Shown here: one piece after another, positions 51,383 through 60,652 of the stretch
Layout of the letters: every line of letters starts with the position of its first letter
Position numbering within the stretch: position 1 is the first letter of the stretch
Source of the DNA: JAWKWA01 sp041397765
GTDB lineage: Bacteria > Pseudomonadota > Alphaproteobacteria > Rhizobiales > Hyphomicrobiaceae
DNA length: 64,000 nt
Reading direction: 5' to 3'
NCBI GenBank assembly: GCA_041397765.1
Contig: JAWKWA010000024.1
Span: forward strand, 1 to 64,000
The notes under the pieces: generated by a model
The model's database searches: none
The model's input: only the letters and a program-made list of their open reading frames with translations
What the model was told of the DNA's origin: nothing
Program-made: the position numbers and the translations under genes

Positions 51383-52360
51383 ATGAGACCCGACGAGATC
51401 CCGGCGGCCGTAGAGGCCGCGCATGGCCGCATCGCTCGGCACATCATCGAGACGCCGCTCCGCCGCTCGCCGGCGCTGTCGCTGAAGGCCGGGGCCGATG
51501 TCGCGCTGAAACTGGAGAACGTGCAGGTCACCTCCTCCTTCAAGGCGCGCGGCGCGACCAACAAGGTGATGTCGCTCTCCGCAGGCGAGCGGGCGCGCGG
51601 CATCGTCACCGCCTCTTCGGGCAATCACGGTGCGGCAACCGCGCATGCGCTCGGCGCCACCGGCACGAAGGGGCTCGTCTTCATCCCGCGCACGACGCCC
51701 GAGGTGAAAGTCGCCGCCATCCGCATGCTCGGCGCGGAGGTGCGCTTCCATGACGGTGACAGCGGCGGCGCCGAGATCGCGGCGCGCCAGCATGCCGAGG
51801 AGAACGGTCTCACTTTCATCTCGCCCTACAACGACCCGGACGTCATCGCCGGGCAAGGCACGATCGGCCTCGAGATCCTGAAGGCAATGCCCGATGTCGG
51901 GACTGTCGTCGTCTCGGTCGGCGGCGGCGGGCTGATCTCGGGTATCGCCGGCTATCTGAAGGCGCGAAAGCCGGACGTGCGGATCATCGGCGCCTCGCCT
52001 GCGAACGATCACGCGCTCTGTCTCTCGGTGAAAGCGGGCCGCGTCGTCGAGCATGTCGGCGCGCGCGACACGCTTTCCGACGGCACGGCGGGCGGCGTCG
52101 AGCCGGAGGCCATCACGCTGCCGCTCGCCGCGGCGCTGGTCGACGATTGGGTGCTGGTCAGCGAGGAGGAGATCGCCGACGCCATGCGCTTCGCGCTCTC
52201 GAGCGAGAGCCAGATGATCGAGGGCGCGGCCGGCGTCGCCATCGCCGCGTTCGGCAAGCGTCTCGCCGAGGCGCCGCAGACCTATCGCGGACGGCGGACA
52301 GCGATCGTCGTGTGCGGCAGCCGGATCGATCCGAAGAAGCTGACGTCGATCATCCGATGA
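51383..52360 (+). CDS. PLP-dependent threonine/serine dehydratase-like enzyme
   Basis: A 325-residue fold-type II PLP enzyme. The cofactor Lys is in SSFKARGATNK, the substrate-carboxylate loop is SSGNHG and the phosphate loop is GGGGLISG. Threonine dehydratases, serine racemases and the ectoine-pathway EutB proteins share this form. There is no C-terminal ACT regulatory domain, so it is a catabolic type. The ATG at 51383 follows GAGGAG. Its neighbours suggest action on an amino acid released during breakdown of the compound imported by the local ABC transporter. Confidence 0.85.
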   Translation: MRPDEIPAAVEAAHGRIARHIIETPLRRSPALSLKAGADVALKLENVQVTSSFKARGATNKVMSLSAGERARGIVTASSGNHGAATAHALGATGTKGLVFIPRTTPEVKVAAIRMLGAEVRFHDGDSGGAEIAARQHAEENGLTFISPYNDPDVIAGQGTIGLEILKAMPDVGTVVVSVGGGGLISGIAGYLKARKPDVRIIGASPANDHALCLSVKAGRVVEHVGARDTLSDGTAGGVEPEAITLPLAAALVDDWVLVSEEEIADAMRFALSSESQMIEGAAGVAIAAFGKRLAEAPQTYRGRRTAIVVCGSRIDPKKLTSIIR

Positions 52361-52485
52361 GTCTTGCTCGGGCGTCCCTGGCATGACGTTCCGCGCATGG
52401 CGGCCCTGACCGCCGATGCGCTTGCGTCCGGACGGCGATGCGGCGAGCATCTGCGACACTTCGAGTGGAGCGGGAGACGCGCGCG

Positions 52486-53733
52486 ATGAAAGGCAATTTC
52501 CAGAAGGCTCTCGAGGACACCGGCCGGCACAAGGAAGCGCCGTTCCCGGTCGAGGAGTATCGAGGACGCCTTACGCGCATCCGGGCCGAAATGGCGGAGC
52601 GCAAGCTCGATCTCCTGTTCGTCACGGCGCCGGAGAGCCTCTTCTACGTCTCGGGCTTCGCCTGCGAGTGGTACCAGGCGCAATCGGGCCGCGCCTTCCC
52701 GCCGACGTCGGGCATCGCCATCCATCGCGAGCACGACAAGACCATCCATTTCGAGACGCCGTCCGAAGCGATCCTGACCGGCATCGGTACGGTGTCGGAG
52801 GACGTGCGCATCTTCCCGATCGAGAGTCGGCGGAACGGCCTGCCCTTCATCGTGAAGGAGCTGCGGGCGGCGGGCTGGCTGAAGCGCGGCACGTCGGTCG
52901 GCCTCGAGCGCTACAGCTACCGGCCCAATCCGGTGATGAGCGGCATGTTCGTCACCGCCTTCGAGGAGGCGGGCGCCAAGGTGGCGGATGCGACGGAGGT
53001 CTTGCACAGGGTTCGGCACGTCAAGTCGGCGCTCGAGATGGCGTCGCTCGAGAAGGCCGCGAAGATCGCCGATATCGGCATGAAGGCAGCGCACGAGGCG
53101 ATCGCGCCCGGCGTCACCGAGCTCGAAGTGTTCGGCCACATGATCGCCGCCATGACGAAGGCGGGCGGCGAGTTCCCCGGCATCCTGCCGCCGGTGATGT
53201 CGGGCTTCCGCACCAACGCGCTCCATCCGCTCGCGACGCGCAAGAAGATCCGCAAGGGCGAGCGGGTCAATGTCGATCTGTGCGGCGTCTACAATCGCTA
53301 TCACGTCAATCTGGCGCGCGGCTTCTGGGTGGGCGAGCCGCCCAAGGCCGCGCTCGATCTGCACAACCGCTCGATCGGCGTCTTCAAGGTGATCAAGAAG
53401 CTTCTGAAGCCCGATCTCGACGTGCTGACATTCTGCCGGGCACTCAAAGACTATTATGTCGACCAGGGCATCTGGGACGAGGCCTACTGGTCGGGCGGAT
53501 ACGAGTTCGGCATCGCCTTTCCGCCGGATTGGGTGGGACCGTTCATCTACGACCTGACCATCTCCAAGGAAGGCGAGCGGTTCCGGCCGATGACGGCGGT
53601 CAATCACGAGTGCAACTTCTTCGGGCCCGACAAGACCGGCATGTCGGCGACGATCGACACGTTCCTGTTCTACGAGGACAAGGCGAAGATCGCCTCGAAG
53701 CTGCCGCGCGAGATCCAGGTGATCGGGGGCTGA
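52486..53733 (+). CDS. M24 (pita-bread fold) protein with altered metal ligands
   Basis: A 415-residue protein of the Xaa-Pro peptidase/creatinase group. The N-terminal creatinase-like domain is residues 20-175 and the pita-bread domain follows. Of the five metal ligands, the first Asp remains (VNVDLCGVY) and a Glu appears in VNHECNFF. The second Asp is Asn (YHVNLAR), and the GHGIG His box reads EFGIAF. It may thus be a metal-free amidinohydrolase or amide hydrolase like creatinase, not a peptidase. The start at 52486 follows GGGAGA. It ends before a strong hairpin. Confidence 0.8.
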   Translation: MKGNFQKALEDTGRHKEAPFPVEEYRGRLTRIRAEMAERKLDLLFVTAPESLFYVSGFACEWYQAQSGRAFPPTSGIAIHREHDKTIHFETPSEAILTGIGTVSEDVRIFPIESRRNGLPFIVKELRAAGWLKRGTSVGLERYSYRPNPVMSGMFVTAFEEAGAKVADATEVLHRVRHVKSALEMASLEKAAKIADIGMKAAHEAIAPGVTELEVFGHMIAAMTKAGGEFPGILPPVMSGFRTNALHPLATRKKIRKGERVNVDLCGVYNRYHVNLARGFWVGEPPKAALDLHNRSIGVFKVIKKLLKPDLDVLTFCRALKDYYVDQGIWDEAYWSGGYEFGIAFPPDWVGPFIYDLTISKEGERFRPMTAVNHECNFFGPDKTGMSATIDTFLFYEDKAKIASKLPREIQVIGG

Positions 53734-53823
53734 CGTGGGCAGAGCCCCCGGGCGCATCGCCGGGGCATCGTTCTTCGGGCGCGCTTCAGGAGTTGAAAGT
53801 CCGCACGTCACCTGCGAAACGTC

Positions 53824-53856
53824 GAGCGGCCCGCAATCGGAGATCGCGGGCCGCTC
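53824..53856. terminator. Bidirectional terminator
   Basis: A perfect 11-bp stem (GAGCGGCCCGC, 53824-53834, with 53846-53856) between the convergent M24 and substrate-binding-protein genes. Confidence 0.7.
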
Positions 53857-53890
53857 TGATTGTCATGCCGGCAAGGACCGGTTGCCCCGG

Positions 53891-55012
53891 CTACTGCTTC
53901 AGGACCTTCGTCTCTTCCCAGAGCTTGATCTGCTCGGCGAGGACGGCCGGATCCTGGGGCGGGAAGAGGACGCCCGACTTCATGTGCTCGACCGGATCGG
54001 TGATGCCCATGGCGGCGACGGCGGCCTTGTCGGCGACCTCGAACGACTTGGCGTTGGAGTGGCCGTAGCCCGAACCCTCGATGAGCGCCTTGCCGGTCTC
54101 GGGCGAGAGCCAGGCATCGACGAAGTCGTGGGCGGCGCCGACATCGCCCTTGCCGACGTTCAGCAGGGTGATGCCGCAATACCAGGTGAAATAGGCCTCC
54201 TTGGGCTTGGCATAGGCGACCGGGATGCCCTGCTTGGCGAGATTGACCGCGGTGTCGTTCCAGGCATAGGCGGCGACGATCTCGCCGGAGGCCAGGCTCT
54301 GCTGAATCTCCGTCTGGTCCTGCCACAGCATGCGGCTGTTGTTGACCATCTTGATGACCGTGTCCTTGGTGGCGGCAAGATCGGCGCCACTCATGGTGAA
54401 GATCTTCTCCGGCGAATAGCCGATCAGGAGCCCGGAGATCTGCACCGCCACCTCGTTGTCGGTCATGGCGACGCGACCGGCATATTTGTCGTCGGTGAAG
54501 ATGCCCCAGCTCTCATTGGCCTTGAAGTCGTCGTCGACGAGGTCGGGCCGGTAGGCGATCGAGGAATTGCCCCAGTCGGCCGGCGCCATCAGCACGTCGC
54601 CATTGGCGTCGACGACGCCCTGGGCAGTCTTGAACACCGGGAAGAGGTCGTTCCAGTTGCTGAGCCGGGCGGTGTCGATCGGCCGGATCAGGCCGGCATC
54701 CTTGAAGCGGGGCACCGAATAGTTGCAGGGGTGCATGGCGTCGGCCGAGAAACCGGCGCGGACCTTCTGCAGCGCATCCTCCTCGGAGGCGAAGATCGAG
54801 AAATTCGGCAGCGCGCCGTGCTTTCCGACATAGCTGCCGAGATAGTCCTGAGCGTCATAGCCCGACCATTCGAGGCAGGTGATCGGCTCGACGGCGCCGG
54901 CCTGGCGGCGCATGGTCATGAAGCCGACGCCGAAAGCCGCCGCCCCCGCCATCATCTGCCGGCGCGTCAGCCGGCCCTGTGCCATCTTGTCGATGAACTT
55001 CACGCGATTCAT
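53891..55012 (-). CDS. ABC transporter substrate-binding protein (PotD/spermidine-putrescine type)
   Basis: A 373-residue periplasmic binding protein. The N-terminus carries a twin-arginine-like motif (LTRRQMMAG) followed by a hydrophobic stretch, so export may be by the Tat route. The mature part has the polyamine-type pattern (LEWSGYDAQDYLGSY, then FKDAGLIRPID and MAPADWGNSSIAYR). The start at 55012 is 6 bp after GGGAGGA. It is transcribed away from the two permeases and the ATPase, and shares their divergent control region. The ligand may be a polyamine or another cationic or methylated amine; the enzymes nearby favour a non-standard nitrogen compound. Confidence 0.87.
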   Translation of the reverse strand: MNRVKFIDKMAQGRLTRRQMMAGAAAFGVGFMTMRRQAGAVEPITCLEWSGYDAQDYLGSYVGKHGALPNFSIFASEEDALQKVRAGFSADAMHPCNYSVPRFKDAGLIRPIDTARLSNWNDLFPVFKTAQGVVDANGDVLMAPADWGNSSIAYRPDLVDDDFKANESWGIFTDDKYAGRVAMTDNEVAVQISGLLIGYSPEKIFTMSGADLAATKDTVIKMVNNSRMLWQDQTEIQQSLASGEIVAAYAWNDTAVNLAKQGIPVAYAKPKEAYFTWYCGITLLNVGKGDVGAAHDFVDAWLSPETGKALIEGSGYGHSNAKSFEVADKAAVAAMGITDPVEHMKSGVLFPPQDPAVLAEQIKLWEETKVLKQ

Positions 55013-55071
55013 GCGCATTCCTCCCATCAATTCCCTTCCCTCCGGCGCGCCGGTCGAAGAAGGGGCTTGCC

Positions 55072-55085
55072 TGAACGCACGTTCA
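55072..55085. promoter_or_regulatory. Palindromic operator, TetR-like
   Basis: TGAACG, two bases, CGTTCA: a 6-2-6 palindrome in the divergent region between the binding-protein gene and the permease genes. The form is like many TetR-family operators and is placed to control both directions. No TetR gene is in the window. Confidence 0.5.
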
Positions 55086-55254
55086 ATCAATAGCATGACG
55101 CGAAAGAAAGGCTTGTCAACGGCAGAGCTAAGGCGCCACGCTCGGGGGATCGGGCCGGCGCGGGGAGCGGCGGACAAGGGGAGGACGGCGACGTGAGCGA
55201 ATGTCCGATGCGCGAAGGCGTGCAACGGCCGCCAGGGCTATGGGAGAGCCGCGC

Positions 55255-56238
55255 ATGAGCCAGGGCAGCCTGGCTTCCGGGATGGAGGCGCAGCGTTCGC
55301 GCAAGGCATCGTTCCGGATCATGCAGGACAGGCCCTGGCTCGCCGGCTACGCCCTGCTCTCGCCGACCATGCTGCTCATGCTCGTGCTGCTCGTCGCGCC
55401 GATCGTGGCGCTCATCGCCATGAGCTTCTGGACGCAGAACGGCTTCCAGATCGACACCTCGCCGACCGCCAACAACTACTGGCGTCTCGTCGCGCCATCG
55501 GCGACCCCGACCATCTGGAACGGGATTCCGTTTCCCTTCGAGAATGCGGTCTATGCCATCGCACTCTTCAAATCGATCCTGATCTCCCTCGTCACGACGC
55601 TGTTCGTGATCCTGATCGCCTATCCGATGGCCTATTTCCTCGCCTTCGCGGTCGGGCGGAACAAGACCATCTGGCTGATCCTCATCACCATCCCGTTCTG
55701 GACGAGCTATCTCCTGCGCGTGTTCGCCTGGAAAATCATGCTCGGCTTCAATGGCGTGATCAATTCGGGGCTCGTCTCGCTCGGCATCATCGACCAGCCG
55801 CTGACCTTCCTGCTCTACAATCCGGCCGCGGTCGTCATCACGCTGGTGCACGCCTGGGTCGCCTTCGCGATCCTGCCGATCTATGTCTCGCTGGAAAAGA
55901 TCGACCGCTCGCTGCTCGAGGCGGCGACCGATCTCGGCGACCGGCCCTGGCAGGTCTTTCGCCGCGTGACGCTGCCGCTCTCGGCACCGGGCACGATCGC
56001 CGCCTCGCTCCTCGTCTTCATCCCGACGGTCGGCGACTATGTGACGCCGACGCTGGTCGGTGGCGCGGGCGGCACCATGGTCGGCAATCTGATCCAGACC
56101 CTGTTCGGCCGGCAGAACGACCAGCCGCTCGGCGCCGCGCTCTCGATCGTCATGATGATCGTCGTCACGTTGATCGTCTGCCTGTTCCTGTGGAGCACCG
56201 GCTATGGACGCATGCGGGCGCGGGAGGCGAGTTCATGA
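55255..56238 (+). CDS. ABC transporter permease (PotB type)
   Basis: A 327-residue inner-membrane permease with six main hydrophobic segments. The EAA loop reads EAATDLGDRPWQVFRRVTLP. It pairs with the next gene product to form the channel of a type I importer. The ATG at 55255 follows GGGAGAG; an upstream start at 55201 in the same frame is possible. Confidence 0.9.
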   Translation: MSQGSLASGMEAQRSRKASFRIMQDRPWLAGYALLSPTMLLMLVLLVAPIVALIAMSFWTQNGFQIDTSPTANNYWRLVAPSATPTIWNGIPFPFENAVYAIALFKSILISLVTTLFVILIAYPMAYFLAFAVGRNKTIWLILITIPFWTSYLLRVFAWKIMLGFNGVINSGLVSLGIIDQPLTFLLYNPAAVVITLVHAWVAFAILPIYVSLEKIDRSLLEAATDLGDRPWQVFRRVTLPLSAPGTIAASLLVFIPTVGDYVTPTLVGGAGGTMVGNLIQTLFGRQNDQPLGAALSIVMMIVVTLIVCLFLWSTGYGRMRAREASS

Positions 56239-57041
56239 GCCGCCTCGGCATCGGCCCGCTGAAACTCTACGGGCTCCTGTTCATCGTCTATCTCTACGGC
56301 CCCGTGCTGCTGATGTCGGTGTTCTCGTTCAACGACAACATCTTCGCCGTGTTTCCGCTGAAGGCCTTCACGCTGAAGCACTATCAGGCGGCATTCGCCA
56401 ATCAGAGCCTCATCAACGCGCTATGGAACAGCGTGCGTGTCGCGGTGATCGTCTCGACGGTCAGCACGTTCATGGGACTGCTCGCGGCCATGGCGACGAC
56501 GCGCTATCGCCTGCCCTTTCAAGGCCCCGTGGTCGGCACGATCATGCTGCCTCTGGTGGTGCCGAGCATCATCTTCGGCGTCGGCATCCTCGTCGTCCTG
56601 CGCAAAGTGCTCGACGTCGAATTGTCGCTGGCGACGGTCGCAGCCGGCCATGTCATGCTTTGCGTGCCGTTCTCGATGCTCGTGCTCGTGTCGCGACTCG
56701 AGGGCTTCGACCGCAGCCTCGAGGAGGCGTCGGCCGATCTCGGCGAGCGGCCGCTGATGACCTTCTGGCGGGTGACGCTGCCGCTCGCCATCCCCGGCAT
56801 CGTGTCGAGCTTCCTCATGTGCTTCACGGTGTCGTTCGACGAGTTCGTGCTCGCCTTCTTCCTGTCCGGCACCGAGCAGACGCTGCCGATCTTCCTCTAC
56901 AGCCAGCTCCGCTTTCCCCAGAAGCTGCCGAGCATGCTGGCGCTCGGCAGCACCATCCTGCTCGCCTCGACCATCATCGTCGTCACCGCCGAGCTGATGC
57001 GCAAGCGCGGCATCCAGCCCGGCACGCCAAGCGGAATCTGA
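56235..57041 (+). CDS. ABC transporter permease (PotC type)
   Basis: A 268-residue permease with six membrane segments and the EAA loop EEASADLGERPLMTFWRVTLP-like (starting near residue 170). It overlaps the previous gene by four bases (ATGA) and is the second half of the importer channel. Confidence 0.91.
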   Translation: MSRLGIGPLKLYGLLFIVYLYGPVLLMSVFSFNDNIFAVFPLKAFTLKHYQAAFANQSLINALWNSVRVAVIVSTVSTFMGLLAAMATTRYRLPFQGPVVGTIMLPLVVPSIIFGVGILVVLRKVLDVELSLATVAAGHVMLCVPFSMLVLVSRLEGFDRSLEEASADLGERPLMTFWRVTLPLAIPGIVSSFLMCFTVSFDEFVLAFFLSGTEQTLPIFLYSQLRFPQKLPSMLALGSTILLASTIIVVTAELMRKRGIQPGTPSGI

Positions 57042-57047
57042 CGCGAC

Positions 57048-58148
57048 ATGACCACACGAAAGCCGATCATCAGCTTAAGGAACGTTGCCAAGCACTTCGG
57101 TGCCGTGAAGGCGGTCGACGACGTCAGCTTCGACATCGGCGAGGGCGAGTTCTTCTCCCTGCTCGGGGCGTCGGGCTGCGGGAAGACGACGCTCCTGCGC
57201 ATGCTCGCCGGCTTCGAGCAGCCGACCTCGGGCTCGATCGGCATCGACGGCCAGGACATGACCGGCGTGCCGGCCTATGACCGGCCGACCAACATGGTGT
57301 TCCAGAGCTACGCGATCTTCCCGCATCTGACGGTCGCCCAGAACATCGCCTATGGCCTCAGGCGGATGAAGCTCGGGCGCGAGGAGGCGGCGCGGCGGAT
57401 CGAGGAAGCCCTGGCGCTCATCAAGATGCCGGGCTATGGCGGGCGGGCCGCGCATCAGCTTTCGGGCGGGCAACGCCAGCGTGTCGCCCTTGCGCGCGCG
57501 CTCATCTGCCGGCCGAAAGTGCTGCTGCTCGACGAGCCGCTCGGCGCGCTCGACAAGAAGCTGCGCGAGGAGATGCAGATCGAGTTGCGCCAGCTCCAGC
57601 AGCAGGTCGGCATCACCTTCGTGTTCGTCACGCACGACCAGGAGGAGGCGCTGACGCTTTCGGACCGCATCGCCGTCATGTCGCACGGCCATACGCTGCA
57701 GATCGACAGCGCGACGCGGCTCTACGAGGCGCCGAACTGCCGGGAGGTGGCGGAGTTCATCGGCACCATGAACGTGTTCGACGGCGTACTTGCCGAGCAG
57801 TCCGGCGGCACCGTCGAGATCGACGCCGGCAAGCTCGGGCGCCTGCTTGCGCAGGCGAACGGCGATGTGCCCGCGAAGGGCCAGCCGATCTCGCTCGCCG
57901 TCCGGCCCGAGAAGCTGCGCCTCGCCTGGAGCGAACCGGAGAAGACCGGGCGCTCGATCGCGGGAAAAGTCGCGGCCGAGGCCTATTTCGGCGACCGCAG
58001 CCACTATTATGTGACGGTCGACGGCCTGCCGAAGCCGCTCGCCGTCGCGCATCAGAACGCTGACCGCAGTCTCGACGACACCTCCGCCATCGGGCGGCCG
58101 GTCTGGGTGAGCTGGCCTGCCGAGGCGGCCGTGCTGCTGACGCGCTGA
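57048..58148 (+). CDS. ABC transporter ATP-binding protein (PotA type)
   Basis: A 366-residue ATPase. Walker A is GASGCGKTTL, the signature is LSGGQRQR, and Walker B is VLLLDEPLGALD. A C-terminal TOBE domain (about 285-366) follows, as in PotA/FbpC-type proteins. It powers import with the two permeases encoded just upstream, 6 bp away. Confidence 0.94.
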   Translation: MTTRKPIISLRNVAKHFGAVKAVDDVSFDIGEGEFFSLLGASGCGKTTLLRMLAGFEQPTSGSIGIDGQDMTGVPAYDRPTNMVFQSYAIFPHLTVAQNIAYGLRRMKLGREEAARRIEEALALIKMPGYGGRAAHQLSGGQRQRVALARALICRPKVLLLDEPLGALDKKLREEMQIELRQLQQQVGITFVFVTHDQEEALTLSDRIAVMSHGHTLQIDSATRLYEAPNCREVAEFIGTMNVFDGVLAEQSGGTVEIDAGKLGRLLAQANGDVPAKGQPISLAVRPEKLRLAWSEPEKTGRSIAGKVAAEAYFGDRSHYYVTVDGLPKPLAVAHQNADRSLDDTSAIGRPVWVSWPAEAAVLLTR

Positions 58149-58152
58149 GCCG

Positions 58153-60168
58153 ATGAGTGTCCGCACGTCCATGCCCTTCGAGGTCGTGACCGAGGATCCG
58201 GTCTTCGTTGCGCTCGGCGACGGGACGCGGATCGCAGCGACCGTCTGGCGGCCGCTGACGGCGGCGCGCGTGCCGGTCGTGCTCGAGATGATCCCCTATC
58301 GCCGGCGCGACGGGACAGTCGCGCGCGATCTCGAAATCCATCCCTATCTGGCCGGCCACGGCATCGCCTCGATCCGCATCGACCTGCGCGGCGCGGGCGA
58401 CAGCGATGGCGTGCTCGCCGACGAGTACACGGTTCAGGAACAGGCCGATGCCGTCGAGCTGATCGCCTGGGCAGCGGCGCTGGCGTTCTCGAATGGCCGC
58501 GTCGGCATGACCGGCATTTCGTGGGGCGGCTTCAATTCGCTGCAGGTCGCCGCCCGGCGTCCGCCCGCGCTCGGTGCCATCATCACGCTTTGTGCAAGCG
58601 ACGACCGCTACAGCGACGACATCCACTATATGGGCGGCGCGCTGCTGACCGAGCAGGAGATCTGGTCGAACTTCATGCTGGCGCTGCAGGCGCTGCCGCC
58701 CGATCCGCAGATCGTCGGCCGGGCGTGGCGCGAGATGTGGCAGCGACGGCTCGCGGCCAACCGCTCGCTGTCGGAAGTCTGGCTCAACCACCAGCGGCGC
58801 GACGATTACTGGCGGCAGGGCTCGGTGATCGAGGACTATCGCCGGATCACCTGTCCGGTCATGGCGGTGTGCGGGTGGGAGGACAGCTACTCGAATTTCG
58901 TCGGGCGGCTGCTCGAGGGACTGAGCGTGCCGCGGCTCGGCATTCTCGGCCCGTGGACACACACCTATCCCTGCCGCGGATCGCCCGGTCCCAATATCGG
59001 CTATCTGCAGGAGGCCTTGCGCTGGTGGCGGCACTGGCTCGCCGACGAGCCGACCGGCATCATGGACGAACCGATGCTGCGCGCCTTCATCGGCGATGAT
59101 CCGCGTCCTCAGCCGTTCTACACCACACATGCGGGGCATTGGGTGGCCGAGGCGGTCTGGCCCTCGCCGTGCATCGCGCCGCAGGTGCTGCATCTCAATG
59201 GGCGGGCCGGGCTCGGCACGGCGCCCGCAACCGACGGGGACGCCGTCGGCGTGCGCTCGCCGGCGACGGCGGGAACCGATTGCGGCCGCTGGGGCGGCTA
59301 TGGCGGCACCTCGCCGGACCTGCCGATCGACCAGCGGCGCGAGGACGGCCAGGGCCTCGCCTTCGACACGCCGCCGCTCGGCGAGGACATGGTGCTGCTC
59401 GGCGCGCCCGAGCTCGACCTCGAGGTGATTGTCGACCAGCCCAAGGTCAATCTGACGGCGCGGCTGTGCGACGTCCATCCCGACGGCACCTCGGCGCTCA
59501 TCACCTATGGCGTCCTCAATCTCTGTCATAGGCATGGACATGACCGGCCCGCCGACTGTCCGATCGGCACGCCCTTGCGCGTCAAGCTGCGGCTGAACGA
59601 TATCGGCCGGCGCATCCGGGCCGGCCATCGCCTCAGACTTTCGCTCGCCACGCAGCACTGGCCGATCGTCTGGCCGCAGCCGGGGCTGGCGCTTCTCACG
59701 ATTGCGCCCGGCACCGGCACGCTGACGCTGCCGGTCCGGCCGGCCTCGATGCAGGACGCCGCAGTGACGTTCGAGCCGGCCGAAACTGCGACGCCCGCGC
59801 CGATCCGGGAGCTCGAGCCGGGCCTGTCGCGCCGCACCGTCACGGACGATGTCGGCAGCGGGCTCAGGACCATCACACTCATCGCCGACGACGGCGCCGA
59901 GCTCATCGAGGACCGCGGCATCCGCGCGTCGTCGAAGGCCGTGGAGGTATTCGAGATCGCCGCCGACGATCCGCTCTCGGCGCGGCTCGTTGCAAGCTAT
60001 GAGCGCGCCGTCGCGAGCGGCGAAGCGGATGTCGCGGTCACGACCCGCACCGAGCTGACGGCCGATGCGACGCATTTCCGGCTCGACTGGCGACTGACCG
60101 TCAGGGACGCCGGCGCGGTCGTCCACGAGGTCGGCGACGTGGTGCTCATCCCACGCGATTTCTGCTGA
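58153..60168 (+). CDS. CocE/NonD-family (X-Pro dipeptidyl-peptidase S15) hydrolase
   Basis: A 671-residue alpha/beta hydrolase. The nucleophile elbow GISWGG holds Ser123; IDLRGAGDSDG precedes it and the C-terminal jelly-roll domain (about 360-560) is of the CocE type (LGAPELDLEV, then LRLSLATQHWPIVWP). Relatives cleave acyl bonds in esters, amides, cocaine, glutaryl-7-ACA or dipeptides. A further 100 residues extend the usual C-terminus. It starts 4 bp after the ATPase gene, so transporter and hydrolase form one unit: the imported compound is probably an ester or amide that this enzyme splits. Confidence 0.88.
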   Translation: MSVRTSMPFEVVTEDPVFVALGDGTRIAATVWRPLTAARVPVVLEMIPYRRRDGTVARDLEIHPYLAGHGIASIRIDLRGAGDSDGVLADEYTVQEQADAVELIAWAAALAFSNGRVGMTGISWGGFNSLQVAARRPPALGAIITLCASDDRYSDDIHYMGGALLTEQEIWSNFMLALQALPPDPQIVGRAWREMWQRRLAANRSLSEVWLNHQRRDDYWRQGSVIEDYRRITCPVMAVCGWEDSYSNFVGRLLEGLSVPRLGILGPWTHTYPCRGSPGPNIGYLQEALRWWRHWLADEPTGIMDEPMLRAFIGDDPRPQPFYTTHAGHWVAEAVWPSPCIAPQVLHLNGRAGLGTAPATDGDAVGVRSPATAGTDCGRWGGYGGTSPDLPIDQRREDGQGLAFDTPPLGEDMVLLGAPELDLEVIVDQPKVNLTARLCDVHPDGTSALITYGVLNLCHRHGHDRPADCPIGTPLRVKLRLNDIGRRIRAGHRLRLSLATQHWPIVWPQPGLALLTIAPGTGTLTLPVRPASMQDAAVTFEPAETATPAPIRELEPGLSRRTVTDDVGSGLRTITLIADDGAELIEDRGIRASSKAVEVFEIAADDPLSARLVASYERAVASGEADVAVTTRTELTADATHFRLDWRLTVRDAGAVVHEVGDVVLIPRDFC

Positions 60169-60362
60169 ACCGGACGGCCGTCGCGCCTGACGGGTTAATC
60201 GAACGTCAATTCCTTTCCGCGAGGGTCGGATCACGAGGTCGCCGGTTCGCGACCCCGCGGACCGGGTCCAGCCTCCGACTGCGCCGGCCCGGCATACGCA
60301 ATGACAGACGCAAGGGCCGCGAGATCCAAGTCCGGGAGCGGCAGGCGCATGGCGAGGTGGCT

Positions 60363-60599
60363 ATGACCAGCACGAAAGCGAACGAAACCGCTACGACCCC
60401 TGCCGAGGCCGAGGTCTCCGTCGATCTGTCCCGGCGTGATTCGCTGAAGAGCATCGGGCGGTTCGCCGCCGCGACCGCTCCCGCCATGCTGGTGCTGTTG
60501 TCGGCACCGCAGGCCGACGCCGGCAATTGCAACGACGACGGGCCCGGCAACAACGGCATCGGCAACGCCTTCGGACACAACAAGCATTCGCCGGTCTGA
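60363..60599 (+). CDS. Small exported Asn/Gly-rich peptide, putative modified-peptide precursor
   Basis: A 78-residue peptide. Residues 1-22 are an acidic/Thr-rich leader-like part; SRRDSLK at 23-29 resembles a twin-arginine motif; a hydrophobic stretch follows and ends in PQADA, a good signal-peptidase site. What remains is a core of about 25 residues beginning GNCNDDGPGNNGIGN and ending HNKHSPV, with one Cys. The next two genes encode an HprK-like kinase and a nucleotidyltransferase, a pair seen with some ribosomally made modified peptides (for example lasso peptide variants). I infer a precursor role; a simple small secreted protein is the alternative. The ATG at 60363 follows GGCGAGG. Confidence 0.6.
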   Translation: MTSTKANETATTPAEAEVSVDLSRRDSLKSIGRFAAATAPAMLVLLSAPQADAGNCNDDGPGNNGIGNAFGHNKHSPV

Positions 60600-60652
60600 G
60601 GCCCGGCCGGACGCATCGCCGTCACCCGCGCTCCGATCGAGAGGGATGAGAC

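Noticed and set aside
57757..60234. 825-codon minus-strand frame opposite the CocE/NonD gene
   Set aside because: Arg/Gly/Ala-rich shadow of a well-supported plus-strand hydrolase.
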